DNA of 64,000 bases from Microbacterium sp. SORGH_AS_1204 (GTDB lineage: Bacteria; Actinomycetota; Actinomycetes; Actinomycetales; Microbacteriaceae), in the NCBI RefSeq assembly GCF_030818935.1, contig NZ_JAUTBD010000001.1, forward strand, positions 1,550,001-1,614,000, written 5' to 3'. Positions 1 through 7,683 of this stretch are shown piece by piece. The notes below the pieces were generated by a model. That model did not search any database. It saw only the letters and a program-made list of their open reading frames with translations, and was not told the DNA's origin. The position numbers and the translations under genes are program-made. How positions within the stretch are numbered: position 1 is the first letter of the stretch; every line of letters starts with the position of its first letter.

Positions 1-265
1 GTACGACCTCCGCTCCCGCCTGCACCGCCGCGTCGACGATCGCCCGGATGTCGGTCACCTCGATGTAGAACACCGCCCATGCCTCGGCGCCGATGTCTGC
101 GGTGTTCCACAACCCGCCGGCGTTGCCGTTCACGGGCGCGTAGTCGCCGTCGGCCGCACCGAACTCCCACCCGAACACCGATCCATAGAATCGCCGGGCC
201 GCCTCGGGGTCGGGGGTGCCGATCTCGACGTAGTTCGCGGGGTTCACGCTCGTCGACTCACTCAT
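1..265 (-). CDS. VOC (glyoxalase/bleomycin-resistance-like) family protein, 3' end cut by window edge
   Basis: About 88 N-terminal residues are visible; the rest lies beyond position 1. The start of the protein, NPANYVEIGTPDPEAARRFY followed by GSVFGWEF, is the classic first beta-alpha-beta unit of a VOC domain, in which a small metal site or pocket is built from repeated such units. Substrate cannot be told. The ATG at 265 is the first possible start. The gene lies 98 bp downstream of the MerR-type regulator on the same strand, so the two may be co-transcribed. Family call is good; any function beyond VOC would be a guess. Confidence 0.85.
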   Translation of the reverse strand, partial: MSESTSVNPANYVEIGTPDPEAARRFYGSVFGWEFGAADGDYAPVNGNAGGLWNTADIGAEAWAVFYIEVTDIRAIVDAAVQAGAEVV

Positions 266-363
266 GTCGCCTTCGTCCTGTCTCTCTGCGGCTGCGCCGG
301 ATGCGCAGCCCTGGCGAAGACGAGCGTGAAGCCTCCCACCGTGAGAGGGTCAAGTGCACGACG

Positions 364-1197
364 TCAACCGATGGGGATGTTCACCTCGGTCATCCACTTC
401 GACGGGTCGAGCTGTCGTCCGGGACCGACCACATACAGGTTGAACGGGGGCCCGACGCGGCGCAGTCCGCGGTGAGCAATCCATCGACCCACCTCTTCGA
501 GCGCGGACTCGATGCCCTCGTAGGGACCCCGGTGCGTGGTCCACGCCACGCGCTGCGGGGGAAGGTCTGCAACGGAGAACCCGTTTCCACGACCGAGGGG
601 GCCGTCGTACTCGCGCCATACAGCCATCTCGACGTCGTCGTCGCGGTACTCCTCGTCGTAGTAGGTCGAGCCGACCGTCGCGCCGAGGCGGTCGGCATCC
701 ACTGCGCCAGGCGTGTTCAGGAAGTCGCTGAAGTCTGCCCAGAGTTCATGTTCCGCCGGGTACGACGAGACGGTGCGCCGCAGAAGGAGCACACGCGCAC
801 CCGGGACGGTCCGCTCGCCCACACGTCGCGGGGCCGCCAGGACGGAATCCGCCAGCGCGAGCGCGAGTCGTCGTTGCACGGCCAGATCTGCAACCGTTCG
901 ATCGAGCGACGCGACATGGGCGTCTAACCGTGCCCGCAGCGTTTCGGGATCTGCGAAGAGCGGCAGCAGTTCCGCGATCAGCGTGATGCCGCATCCGGCG
1001 TCGCGGAGGTCACGGATGCGACCCGCGACGCGCAACTGGTCCGGTGAGTAGCGGCGGTAGCCCGACGAGCGGTCCACCTCGGCCGGCGGCAGGAGGCCAC
1101 GCTGGTCGTAGTGTCGCAGCATCCGCACGCTGAGGCCGGCGTATCGCGAGAAGTCGCCGATACCGAGCAGGGGTTCCGAGGCGTTCTTCCGGTCCAT
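364..1197 (-). CDS. MerR-family transcriptional regulator with GyrI-like effector domain
   Basis: A 277-residue regulator. Residues about 11-80 form a MerR winged helix (IGDFSRYAGLSVRMLRHYDQ, then GLLPPAEVDRSSGYRRY), followed by a dimerisation helix at roughly 90-120. The second half resembles the GyrI/SOUL-like effector-binding fold (THRGPYEGIESALEEVGRWI and the PPFNLYVVGPG stretch), which in relatives binds bulky hydrophobic drugs. The ATG at 1197 gives a complete HTH. The inverted repeat that bounds the IS256 element begins only about 20 bp upstream of the start, so the native promoter has probably been displaced and expression may now depend on the IS end. It reads toward the VOC gene, a possible target. 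Confidence 0.9.
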   Translation of the reverse strand: MDRKNASEPLLGIGDFSRYAGLSVRMLRHYDQRGLLPPAEVDRSSGYRRYSPDQLRVAGRIRDLRDAGCGITLIAELLPLFADPETLRARLDAHVASLDRTVADLAVQRRLALALADSVLAAPRRVGERTVPGARVLLLRRTVSSYPAEHELWADFSDFLNTPGAVDADRLGATVGSTYYDEEYRDDDVEMAVWREYDGPLGRGNGFSVADLPPQRVAWTTHRGPYEGIESALEEVGRWIAHRGLRRVGPPFNLYVVGPGRQLDPSKWMTEVNIPIG

Positions 1198-1217
1198 CGG
1201 TCAAGTCCCGTGGCGTG

Positions 1218-2570
1218 GTGTTATTCCGTTGTTTCCTGATGGTGGGTGATGGTCAGGCGGTGAGGTAGAGCTCGGGGCGTGCGGGTTCGACGGTCTCGTG
1301 GAGGGTGTGGACCAGTTTCCGCATGGAGATGTCGGAGAAGTAGCGTCGTTCGCCATAGGACCATTCCTCGTGCTGCTCTTGCAGGACGGCGCCGATCAGG
1401 CGGGTGACGGAGTCGCGGTCGGGGAAGATCTGCACCACGTCGGCGCGGCGTTTGATCTCGCGGTTGAGGCGCTCGATCGGGTTGTTCGACCACACCTTCT
1501 GCCAGTGCTCCCGTGGGAGCGGCGCGAACGCGGTGAGGTCGGGTTCGGCGGCTTCGAGCATCGCTGCGATGTCCGGGAAGGAGCTGCGGAGGCTGTCGAT
1601 GACGGCCTGGTACTGGGCGAGCACGGCCTCCGTCGTGGTCTGCGCGAAGATCGTCGAGATCAGCGCGTTGACGGGCTTGGAGCGCGCCGAGCCAATCTTC
1701 TGAGTGACGTTACGGGCGAAATGGACCCGGCATCTTTGCCACCCGCTCCCGGGCAGGATCGCCTTGACCGCAGCCTTCAGCCCGGCATGGGCATCGGAGG
1801 TGACCAGGGTGACGCCGAGCGAGTCGGTGGCGGTGGCGACCTTCAGGCCGCGGTCTCGCAGGCCGCGGAGGAACTCGGTTCAGAAGTCCGTGGTCTCCGC
1901 GTCTCCGAGCGCCATGCCGAGGATCTCCCGGCGGCCCTCGCCGCTGACACCGGTCGCGACGACGAGGGCTTGCGAGACGACCCGGCCGCGGACCCGGACG
2001 TCGAGGTAGGTGGCGTCGAGGAACAGGTACGGGAACCAGGTGTGATCGATCCGGCGGTGCAGGAACTCATGCACGGCCTCGTCGATCTCGGAGCAGATCC
2101 GCGACACCGTCGACCTCGAAATCCCGGTGTCGTTGCCGAGGGCGCGGACGAGCTGGTCGACCTTCCGTGTGGACACTCCGTCGATCCAGGCTTGGCAGAT
2201 CACCGCGTAGAGCGCCTTATCGACCCGGCGCCGCGGGGACAGCAGCGACGGGAAGAACGACCCTTCCCGCAGCTTCGGAATCGCCAGGTCGACCTCCCCG
2301 GCGGGCGTGGCGAGCGTCTTGGGGCGTGTGCCGTTGCGGCGGGTGGTACGTTCCGGGGTGCGCTCGTGCGGGGCTGCACCGATCTTCACGGTCGCTTCCG
2401 CGTTGATCAGGTCCTGCAGGCCGGCTTGCAGCATCCGACGGAACACGTCCGAGTGGGCGAGGTCAGGGTCGGCGAGGACTTCGCCGATGAGGGTCGTCAA
2501 GGCAGACTGGTTGTGGGTCATCGTGGGATTCACTTCTTTGCTTCTTGCCGGAAACAACTGGGTATCCCAC
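1218..2570 (-). mobile_element. IS256-family insertion sequence, about 1.35 kb
   Basis: The element carries one transposase frame and imperfect terminal inverted repeats. The left end at 1218-1236 reads GTGTTATTCCGTTGTTTCC. The right end at 2550-2570, read on the opposite strand, is GTGGGATACC followed by CAGTTGTTTCC; the inner nine bases GTTGTTTCC are identical. The outer boundary is uncertain by a few bases. No convincing target-site duplication was seen: flanks share only a degenerate CGTGGC/GGTGGC. Size fits the family. The transposase has a nonsense codon, so this copy is probably not autonomous. Confidence 0.85.
1253..2521 (-). pseudogene. IS256-family transposase interrupted by an in-frame TGA
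   Basis: Read from the ATG at 2521 (MTHNQSALTT), the frame encodes an IS256/MutT-type DDE transposase of about 422 residues. It stops at a TGA at 1880-1882 directly after GMALGDAETTDF, where the family normally has tryptophan (TGG). Without any frame change the reading resumes as TEFLRGLRDRGLKVATATDS, includes the signature WQRCRVHFARN, and ends at 1253. Catalytic aspartates are in LFLDATYLDVR and in the TSDAHAG region. A single G-to-A change explains the lesion. The fragments at 1880-2521 and 1253-1624 are halves of one gene. Alternatives are a sequencing error or readthrough. Confidence 0.9.
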
Positions 2571-2778
2571 GGTGGCCCGTCATTCGTCTACGACGACGAC
2601 GACCCCGCGGGAAATGACACCACGCTACGAGACTCACCCGGTCCATCGAGTCGCTCACGGCCCGATTATGGTCAACCGCTCGTCGGTACGATGACAGCCG
2701 TGTCCGCGGAGCACGCGGACCATGAGCCTCGCCGGCGCCGAGGCGTCGGTCGATACCGCAGAAGATGCACCGCGTCCC

Positions 2779-2784
2779 TATGGT
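2779..2784 (+). promoter_or_regulatory. Candidate -10 (TATGGT) of a leaderless transcript
   Basis: TATGGT ends six bases before the ATG at 2791, the spacing expected if transcription starts at the start codon. No Shine-Dalgarno sequence lies before that ATG. No clear -35 box is visible. Confidence 0.45.
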
Positions 2785-2790
2785 GAAGGC

Positions 2791-3426
2791 ATGGGAACTG
2801 CTTCTCGCATCGTGTCAGCGCTCATCGACCTCGCACGCTCCTCGTTGTCGGGGCCGCGGCCGAAAGCTCACGGCTCACCTGAGAAGACGTCGGCGAACGC
2901 GGGGCGGCGAGCCTCTGCGCCGGCGGGACGGCCGACGTTCCGGGGTGCGTCCGCCTCGGCTCGCCGCGAGCGTCCTCGCCCGAACGCCGCGCCCGATAAC
3001 GCATCCGATGCGGTGCCGACCGGCCTGGCGACCGTCGAGATCGACCCTCCGCGGCGTCTGACGCTGACGTACGCCCCCGAGCGCGACAGCGCGCCCGACG
3101 GCGGCGAGATCGTCTGGACGTGGGTGCCGTACGAAGAGCGCGACGGCCGCGGCAAGGACCGCCCCGTGCTCGTGATCGGGCGGGCGGATGCCAGCCGCTC
3201 GTACGCCGTGCGCCTGACCAGCAAGCCGCACGACGGCGATCGGCAGTATCTTCCGCTCGGTGCGGGGGAGTGGGACCCGCAGGGCCGCCCCTCGTGGGTC
3301 GACGTCGATCAGCTCTACCTGGTGCACGACGCGGGTATGCGCCGTGAGGCCGCGGCACTCGACCGCACGCGCTTCGACGCGGTGGCCGCGGCATTGGCGG
3401 CGCGGTACGGGTGGGTGAGGGGCTGA
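2791..3426 (+). CDS. PemK/MazF-like toxin-family protein with a long N-terminal extension
   Basis: A 211-residue protein. The C-terminal half, from about residue 95, holds the PemK-like core: VWTWVPYEERDGRGKDRPVL followed by VIGR, then SYAVRLTSKP and WVDVDQLYLV. Family members are ribosome-associated or free endoribonucleases of toxin-antitoxin modules. The first 90 residues are a basic, Ala/Arg/Pro-rich, probably disordered tail absent from classical MazF (about 110 residues). I chose the ATG at 2791 because a TATGGT -10-like hexamer sits 6 nt upstream; an in-frame ATG at 2722 would add 23 unlikely residues. No antitoxin-sized gene is next to it, so this is a solitary family member and a toxin role is unproven. 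Confidence 0.8.
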   Translation: MGTASRIVSALIDLARSSLSGPRPKAHGSPEKTSANAGRRASAPAGRPTFRGASASARRERPRPNAAPDNASDAVPTGLATVEIDPPRRLTLTYAPERDSAPDGGEIVWTWVPYEERDGRGKDRPVLVIGRADASRSYAVRLTSKPHDGDRQYLPLGAGEWDPQGRPSWVDVDQLYLVHDAGMRREAAALDRTRFDAVAAALAARYGWVRG

Positions 3427-3555
3427 GGGGGCGTCACCCGCCCGCGTGCAGCGCGTCACGGGCAGGTGAGGGGCGGAGCGGATGCCAGCATCCCAGGGGG
3501 ACGCGCCGAGAGCCGGCGCGGCGGCCGCGGTACGGCCGCGTGCGGCGGTGGAACG

Positions 3556-3585
3556 ACGAAGCCCCCGGCGAACCGGGGGCTTCGT
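3556..3585. terminator. Bidirectional hairpin terminator between pemK-like gene and tRNA-Val
   Basis: A perfect 13-bp stem (3556-3568 with 3573-3585) has a CGAA tetraloop, a CCCCCGG core and A/T-rich stem ends, so it can work in both directions. It lies just beyond the 3' end of the minus-strand tRNA-Val and downstream of the plus-strand PemK-like gene. Confidence 0.85.
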
Positions 3586-3590
3586 TTCGG

Positions 3591-3663
3591 TGGGCGATAC
3601 CAGACTCGAACTGATGACCTCTTCCGTGTGAAGGAAGCGCGCTACCAACTGCGCCAATCGCCC
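3591..3663 (-). tRNA. tRNA-Val (CAC)
   Basis: A 73-nt cloverleaf on the minus strand with acceptor GGGCGAT/ATCGCCC, anticodon stem CTTCC/GGAAG and loop TTCACAC (anticodon CAC, reads GUG), T-arm GTTCGAGTC and discriminator A. CCA is not encoded. It points away from the three plus-strand tRNA genes and ends at the strong hairpin at 3556-3585. Confidence 0.95.
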
Positions 3664-3815
3664 GCATCCCGAACGGGACTCATCGATCGTACCGGATGCC
3701 GAGAGGTGGTTCTGACCATGAAGGCAAGACACACCCGGGCCGCGCGTGGTTTTGCGTGACCGCTCAGATCGGGTAATGTCTTACGAGTGCTCGGGGCAAG
3801 CCCCGGGAACGAAAT

Positions 3816-3888
3816 GCGGATGTAGCGCAGTTGGTAGCGCACAACCTTGCCAAGGTTGGGGTCGCGAGTTCGAGTCTCGTCATCCGCT
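3816..3888 (+). tRNA. tRNA-Gly (GCC)
   Basis: A 73-nt cloverleaf: acceptor GCGGATG/CATCCGC, D-arm AGCGCAGTTGGTAGCGC, anticodon stem CAACC/GGTTG with loop TTGCCAA (GCC, reads GGC and GGU), T-arm AGTTCGAGTCT, discriminator T. It is the first of three tRNA genes on this strand. Confidence 0.96.
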
Positions 3889-3953
3889 CGAGTGGAGGGA
3901 TCTCCGTCAGGGAAACCGATGGAGCATCACGACACGTGGGTCGAACCACACAC

Positions 3954-4024
3954 GGTGGCGTGGCCGAGCGGCTAGGCACCGGCCTGCAAAGCCGTTTACA
4001 CGGGTTCGAATCCCGTCGCCACCT
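3954..4024 (+). tRNA. tRNA-Cys (GCA)
   Basis: A 71-nt cloverleaf: acceptor GGTGGCG/CGCCACC, D-arm with GGCTAGGC, anticodon loop CTGCAAA (GCA), T-arm CGGGTTCGAATCCCG, discriminator T. The outermost anticodon-stem pair appears to be a C-U mismatch. It lies 65 nt after tRNA-Gly and 27 nt before tRNA-Val(GAC). Confidence 0.95.
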
Positions 4025-4051
4025 CACCTCACAATAGAACAGCCTGTATAG

Positions 4052-4123
4052 GCGCGATTGGCGCAGCGGTAGCGCGCTTCCCTGACACGGAAGAGGTCAC
4101 TGGTTCGATCCCAGTATCGCGCA
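4052..4123 (+). tRNA. tRNA-Val (GAC)
   Basis: A 72-nt cloverleaf: acceptor GCGCGAT/ATCGCGC, anticodon stem CTTCC/GGAAG with loop CTGACAC (GAC, reads GUC and GUU), T-arm TGGTTCGATCCCA, discriminator A. It is last in the Gly-Cys-Val set and is followed within 8 nt by a strong hairpin. It and the minus-strand tRNA-Val(CAC) cover two valine codon sets in one locus. Confidence 0.96.
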
Positions 4124-4130
4124 CCGAATG

Positions 4131-4154
4131 AAACCCCCGGCTTGCCGGGGGTTT
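4131..4154 (+). terminator. Rho-independent terminator of the tRNA-Gly/Cys/Val cluster
   Basis: A perfect 10-bp stem AAACCCCCGG/CCGGGGGTTT with a CTTG loop is followed by a T-rich run. It begins 8 nt after the tRNA-Val(GAC) discriminator base. Confidence 0.9.
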
Positions 4155-4159
4155 TTGGT

Positions 4160-5014
4160 TTTCCCGCGGCCGACGTGACCGGACCGGCGCGGCGCCCCGC
4201 CCGCGACCGAGTCCCTGCAGATGCAGGCGGCGAACACCAAGACGCCGGCGCCTGCCGTGCGGTGTCGAACACCAAGGCGCCGGCGCCTGCCGTGCGGCGT
4301 CGACCGCCGCCTCGTCGAGAGCGGGGAGCCGCCACGCTCGACTCGGCGCGTGCGGGGTTGTCGCGCTGACGCGGGCGCTCGGCGAGCAGGCGTCGACGTC
4401 CGCCCGTCCCCGTCGCGGGGTGCGCGCGGCGGCCCTCGTTCCTGTTCGACTCGCCGCGTGCGAAGGCGGCGGCAGGTGAACCGGCGGCGCGTCACACGAT
4501 CGCCGCGGCCGGAGCCGGCGGGAGAGTGGTCGCCCCCGCCGCCAGTAAGGGGGGCTGCGGAGTGCCTGGCGGCGGGGACACTTAAAAGGTATCCCATGTC
4601 CGCCAAATGGGGGACATGAATCCGTACATCTTCGTGCGCTCTTCAGACGATGTTGAGCTTGCGCAGAGCTGCGCACAGCTTCGACGAGTCCGCGACCACG
4701 ACTCGGCTCGACGCGGGCCAGACGACTCCGCATCCTCACCGAGCGGTCGTCGGCGGCGGAGCAGGCCGTGCGGTGAGGAGCTCGCGGCAAGCGCTCGACT
4801 CGAGGGGGAATCGTCCCCGCCGCTGCTGGAACGGGTGTGGGGTCTGACCGTGCGGCGGGGACACCACGAACGTAGAGGACGGGGGAGCCCCGAAATCGCT
4901 CTCCGACCGATCCTTGCCATGCTCTTGCGTGTTCCTTGCGGCGCCCTTGACCCTCAGGCGGTGCCGTCGTCCAGATGCGGCTCGCCCTGCCGGTGCCGCC
5001 CGTCGACGGCGCAG
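4160..5014. other. Intergenic stretch of about 0.85 kb without a supported gene
   Basis: Open frames are present on both strands but their translations are Arg/Ser/Pro-rich, lack family motifs and have no convincing start context, as expected for random high-GC sequence. The only definite structure is a 35-bp tandem duplication at 4231-4300. Around 4596-4619 there is a small palindrome, ATGTCC ... GGACAT. It could be a decayed gene or an undetected RNA; neither can be shown. Confidence 0.5.
4231..4300. repeat. 35-bp tandem repeat, two copies
   Basis: Units 4231-4265 and 4266-4300 begin CGAACACCAA and differ at only two of 35 positions (A/G and T/C transitions). The period is not a multiple of three, so it does not preserve one reading frame. 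It sits in an otherwise empty intergenic stretch. Confidence 0.9.
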
Positions 5015-5020
5015 TAGCCT
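5015..5020 (+). promoter_or_regulatory. -10 element TAGCCT of a leaderless promoter
   Basis: TAGCCT ends seven bases before the ATG at 5028, so the predicted transcription start coincides with the start codon. The intervening GACGGAC is not a ribosome binding site. Confidence 0.6.
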
Positions 5021-5027
5021 GACGGAC

Positions 5028-5441
5028 ATGACTGTTCCCGACACCCTGTGGCGTGAGATCGCGGCATCCCCGTTCGTCTCCCTCGGCACGTACCGACGCA
5101 ACGGCGCCCTCGTCGCCGTACCGGTGTGGATCGCGCGCGACGGTGACGAGCTCGTCGTCACCAGCGAGCGGGCGACGGGCAAGGTCAAACGCCTCCGCAA
5201 CGATGGCCGCGTCACGCTCCGACCGTGCAGCCGCATGGGTGCTGTCGAGCCGGATGCCATCACCGTCGAGGCCACCGGCCGCATCGCCGGCCCCGCCACC
5301 GACGATGCGCGCGCCGACACCGCGCTGCGCCGCAAGTACGGGCTGCAGTATCGGGCCATCCTGGGAGTCGAAGCCTTCGTGCGACGGCTTCAGCGCAGAC
5401 CCGGCGACCGCGTCATCGTCCGTATCTCGCGCGCCCCGTAG
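5028..5441 (+). CDS. PPOX-class (split-barrel) flavin/F420-dependent oxidoreductase
   Basis: A 137-residue split beta-barrel protein. The N-terminal segment (FVSLGTYRRNGALVAVPVWI, then ARDGDELVVTSERATGKVKR) matches the PPOX-class F420-dependent family, small flavoenzymes that bind FMN or F420 and reduce diverse substrates. DRVIVRISRAP closes the barrel. Length is typical (130-150). The ATG at 5028 is favoured by the TAGCCT hexamer seven bases upstream. The physiological substrate is unknown. A second, only distantly similar PPOX protein is encoded at 6025. Confidence 0.85.
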   Translation: MTVPDTLWREIAASPFVSLGTYRRNGALVAVPVWIARDGDELVVTSERATGKVKRLRNDGRVTLRPCSRMGAVEPDAITVEATGRIAGPATDDARADTALRRKYGLQYRAILGVEAFVRRLQRRPGDRVIVRISRAP

Positions 5442-5615
5442 CGAAACACCGCCGAACGAAGCGGGCTATCCACGAAGCGACACCCCAGCAAGGGGGTTTG
5501 CCGCGCTCGTCCGTCCGCGAGACAGTACAGACAAGACAGCGGTCAACGCCCCCGAGTTCCGCGTTCGAATTCTCGCCTGGAGATGCGCACACGGTGGCGG
5601 CCCGATGGAGGCGTC

Positions 5616-5987
5616 ATGGGCAAGTTCATCTACGACGGAGATGTGAAGGTCGACTTCGAAGACCGCCTCCTCGCCCATCTCCAGGCTGTGATCATGGCGA
5701 AGGTGCGGCGTGGTGAAAGCTTCCCCTTCACGTGGAAAGACGACCTCAGCACGGGCGGAGGACGCACGACGGTCTACATCCACCCCAACGTGTCGCTCGT
5801 CTTCAAGTACCACGGCAGCCGATCGCCGCAGATGAGTGCCGCGTGGCTTCACGCACTGACGTACAACGCCAACTCGGGCCGAGGGTTGTACGTCGTCCCC
5901 GAACCCGACGAATTCGCTCCCCGCGAGGGGTCGCGGCGTGACGAGATGGTGTTCCGCGAGGTGCCGAACGAGCAGGCGCCGGCGTAA
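5616..5987 (+). CDS. DUF7882-like small conserved actinobacterial protein
   Basis: A 123-residue protein beginning MGKFIYDGDVKVDFEDRLLA. The order FIYDG ... FEDRLLAHLQ ... FPFTWKDD ... IHPNVSLVFKYHGSR ... NANSGRGLYVVPEP is that of a small family common in Microbacteriaceae, often mislabelled ATP-dependent DNA ligase and now, I believe, DUF7882. It has none of the ligase motifs and no known function. GGAGG at 5605-5609 gives good spacing to the ATG at 5616, which I prefer to the in-frame ATG at 5583. It stands between two PPOX genes on the same strand but with separate leaders. Confidence 0.75.
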   Translation: MGKFIYDGDVKVDFEDRLLAHLQAVIMAKVRRGESFPFTWKDDLSTGGGRTTVYIHPNVSLVFKYHGSRSPQMSAAWLHALTYNANSGRGLYVVPEPDEFAPREGSRRDEMVFREVPNEQAPA

Positions 5988-6024
5988 GCGGGAATTCGCG
6001 GAGTCCGTTGCGGTTGACACGAGC

Positions 6025-6417
6025 ATGAGCGACTGGACGCTGGCCAAGCCCTTCTTCGAGACGGATGCCGTGGCCCACCTGGCGACCCTCATGCGTGACG
6101 GGTCGCCGCACTCGGTGCCCCTGTGGGTGGGCGTCGAGGGGGACCGGCTCGTGATCTTCACCGAGGTCGATACGTTGAAAGACCGCAATCTGCGGCGCGA
6201 CCCCCGCGTGGCGATCTCGGTCACCGGCGCCGACAATCCCTACGCGATGGCCTTCGTGCGCGGCGACGCGGTCGAGCGGATCGACGGCGACGACGCGTTG
6301 CCCTACGTCGACCGCATCTCGGCGCTCTACACCGGCGCCCCCTACGGAATGCGCGAGGGCCTCGCCGTCTGGTTCATCGAACCGCGCAAGGCCTGGGCGC
6401 GCACCTACGAGGACTGA
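6025..6417 (+). CDS. PPOX-class F420-dependent oxidoreductase-like protein
   Basis: A 130-residue split-barrel protein. AVAHLATLMRDGSPHSVPLW, then VGVEGDRLVIFTEVDTLKDRNLRRDPRVAIS is the standard flavin/F420-binding N-terminal half of TIGR03618-type PPOX proteins, and RDPRVAISVTGADNPY is a family hallmark. The C-terminal part ends with WFIEPRKAWART. It is a different subfamily from the protein at 5028. The ATG at 6025 starts the conserved region; a TTGACA lies just upstream but no clear ribosome binding site does. Substrate unknown. Confidence 0.85.
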   Translation: MSDWTLAKPFFETDAVAHLATLMRDGSPHSVPLWVGVEGDRLVIFTEVDTLKDRNLRRDPRVAISVTGADNPYAMAFVRGDAVERIDGDDALPYVDRISALYTGAPYGMREGLAVWFIEPRKAWARTYED

Positions 6418-6449
6418 AGCGGGCTGCGACCGCCGCCTCACCGCCCGCG

Positions 6450-7601
6450 TCACCGGCCGAGCGGCAGCACGCCCAGCAGCAGGATGAGCGGCGCGATCAC
6501 GGCGCCCAGCACGATGAAGCGGCTCCATTTCACCTCGACGCCGGCGGCGACGAGACGGTCGTGCCACAGCAGTGTCGCCAGCGACGCCCACGGCGTGACG
6601 ATGGGCCCCGCATTGACCCCGACGAGCAAAGCGGCCAGGCGCGCGGGGGAGCCCGCGACCGACTCGAGCGCAAGGTACGCGGGCAGATTGTTGATGCCGT
6701 TGGCCGCGAGGGCGCCGACGCCCGCGAGCTGCCAGAGCGAGGGAAGGTCCTCACCCGTGCCGGCCAGCACCGCGGTGACCTGCCCGATGCCCAGCGACTC
6801 GAGCGCTCCGACCGCGAGGAACAACCCGCCCGCGAACACCAGCAGCGACCAGGGCACGAGCCGGATGCCGAGCGCCCGCGGCGCGCGCCACGCGAACACG
6901 GCCACGAGCACGATCGCGGCGCCGAGTGCCGGCATCCACGGTTCGAGCCCGACCACGAGCAGCGGGAGCAACGCCAGCGTCACGACGCCGGACACACGGA
7001 GCAGGACCCGATCCGAGACGGTGGGAGAGGCGGCATCCGGATACGTCTTCGGCAGCTTCGGGAGGAACGCCACCGTCAGCACGACGACCGAGACCGCGAT
7101 CGCGATGAGCGCCGAGGGGCCGAGCAGGGCGAGGAATGCGATCGGGTCGTGCCCGCCGCCCAGGGCCTCGGATGCCAGCAGGTTGGTGAGATTCGACACC
7201 GGAAGCACGAGGGAGGCGGTGTTGGCCAGCACGACGGTGACGAACGCGAAGGGCAATGGGTCGAGCTTGCGCGCGACCGCCATGGAGACGACCACCGGAG
7301 TCAGCAATACCGCGGTGGTGTCGAGGGAGAGGAACGCCGTCGCCACCGTCGCCAAGGCCACCACGAGCACCCAGAGCCACACCGTGCGGCCCCGCGCGAT
7401 GCGGGCCAGGCGTGCGGCGACGACGTCGAAGAGTCCCGCCTTGGATGCCAGCTCGGCCACGACCGTGACGGCGACGACGAACAGCAGGATTGGCCACACG
7501 CGATCGGCGACCGCGACGGCCTCGTTCGCGGGGAGGGTGCCGGTGAGCAGCGCGACGATCCCGAGGATCCAGAGCACGCCGCCGATGATGGCCAGAGTCA
7601 C
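6450..7601 (-). CDS. ArsB/NhaD/SLC13-type ion transporter-like membrane protein
   Basis: A 383-residue polytopic protein with about ten hydrophobic segments. TTAVLLTPVVVSMA near residue 90, NTASLVLPVSNLTNLL near 120 and the mirrored NGINNLPAYLAL and NAGPIVTPWASLATLL in the second half are the paired re-entrant loops of the ion transporter superfamily (ArsB, CitM, NhaD, SLC13), which move arsenite, citrate, Na+ or dicarboxylates. No ars gene is adjacent, so arsenite is not supported. The GTG at 7601 is my start; longer in-frame starts exist at 7619 and 7640. It diverges from thrS. Confidence 0.8.
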   Translation of the reverse strand: MTLAIIGGVLWILGIVALLTGTLPANEAVAVADRVWPILLFVVAVTVVAELASKAGLFDVVAARLARIARGRTVWLWVLVVALATVATAFLSLDTTAVLLTPVVVSMAVARKLDPLPFAFVTVVLANTASLVLPVSNLTNLLASEALGGGHDPIAFLALLGPSALIAIAVSVVVLTVAFLPKLPKTYPDAASPTVSDRVLLRVSGVVTLALLPLLVVGLEPWMPALGAAIVLVAVFAWRAPRALGIRLVPWSLLVFAGGLFLAVGALESLGIGQVTAVLAGTGEDLPSLWQLAGVGALAANGINNLPAYLALESVAGSPARLAALLVGVNAGPIVTPWASLATLLWHDRLVAAGVEVKWSRFIVLGAVIAPLILLLGVLPLGR

Positions 7602-7683
7602 CGCTCCACTATGGGGCACGTGCCGTGCGAACGAGACCATGCCCGCCCGGTAGCCTGGAATCGACCCCTTCAGGAGATGTGCT

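Noticed and set aside
1201..2585. Target-site duplication of the IS256 element
   Set aside because: Flanking sequences share only a degenerate six-base match, so no duplication can be claimed.
1298..2617. Plus-strand 439-codon frame across the IS element
   Set aside because: Antisense of the transposase; uninterrupted only because the TGA lies on the other strand.
4029..4790. Overlapping frames on both strands after the tRNA genes
   Set aside because: They run into tRNA genes, are Arg/Ser/Pro-rich and have no motif.
6450..7601. Arsenite efflux pump ArsB as a firm call
   Set aside because: Superfamily motifs fit, but no arsR, arsC or arsenic context is present; substrate left open.
6484..7653. 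Plus-strand Thr/Ser/Ala-rich frame opposite the membrane transporter
   Set aside because: Shadow; the minus strand shows proper transmembrane segments and transporter motifs.
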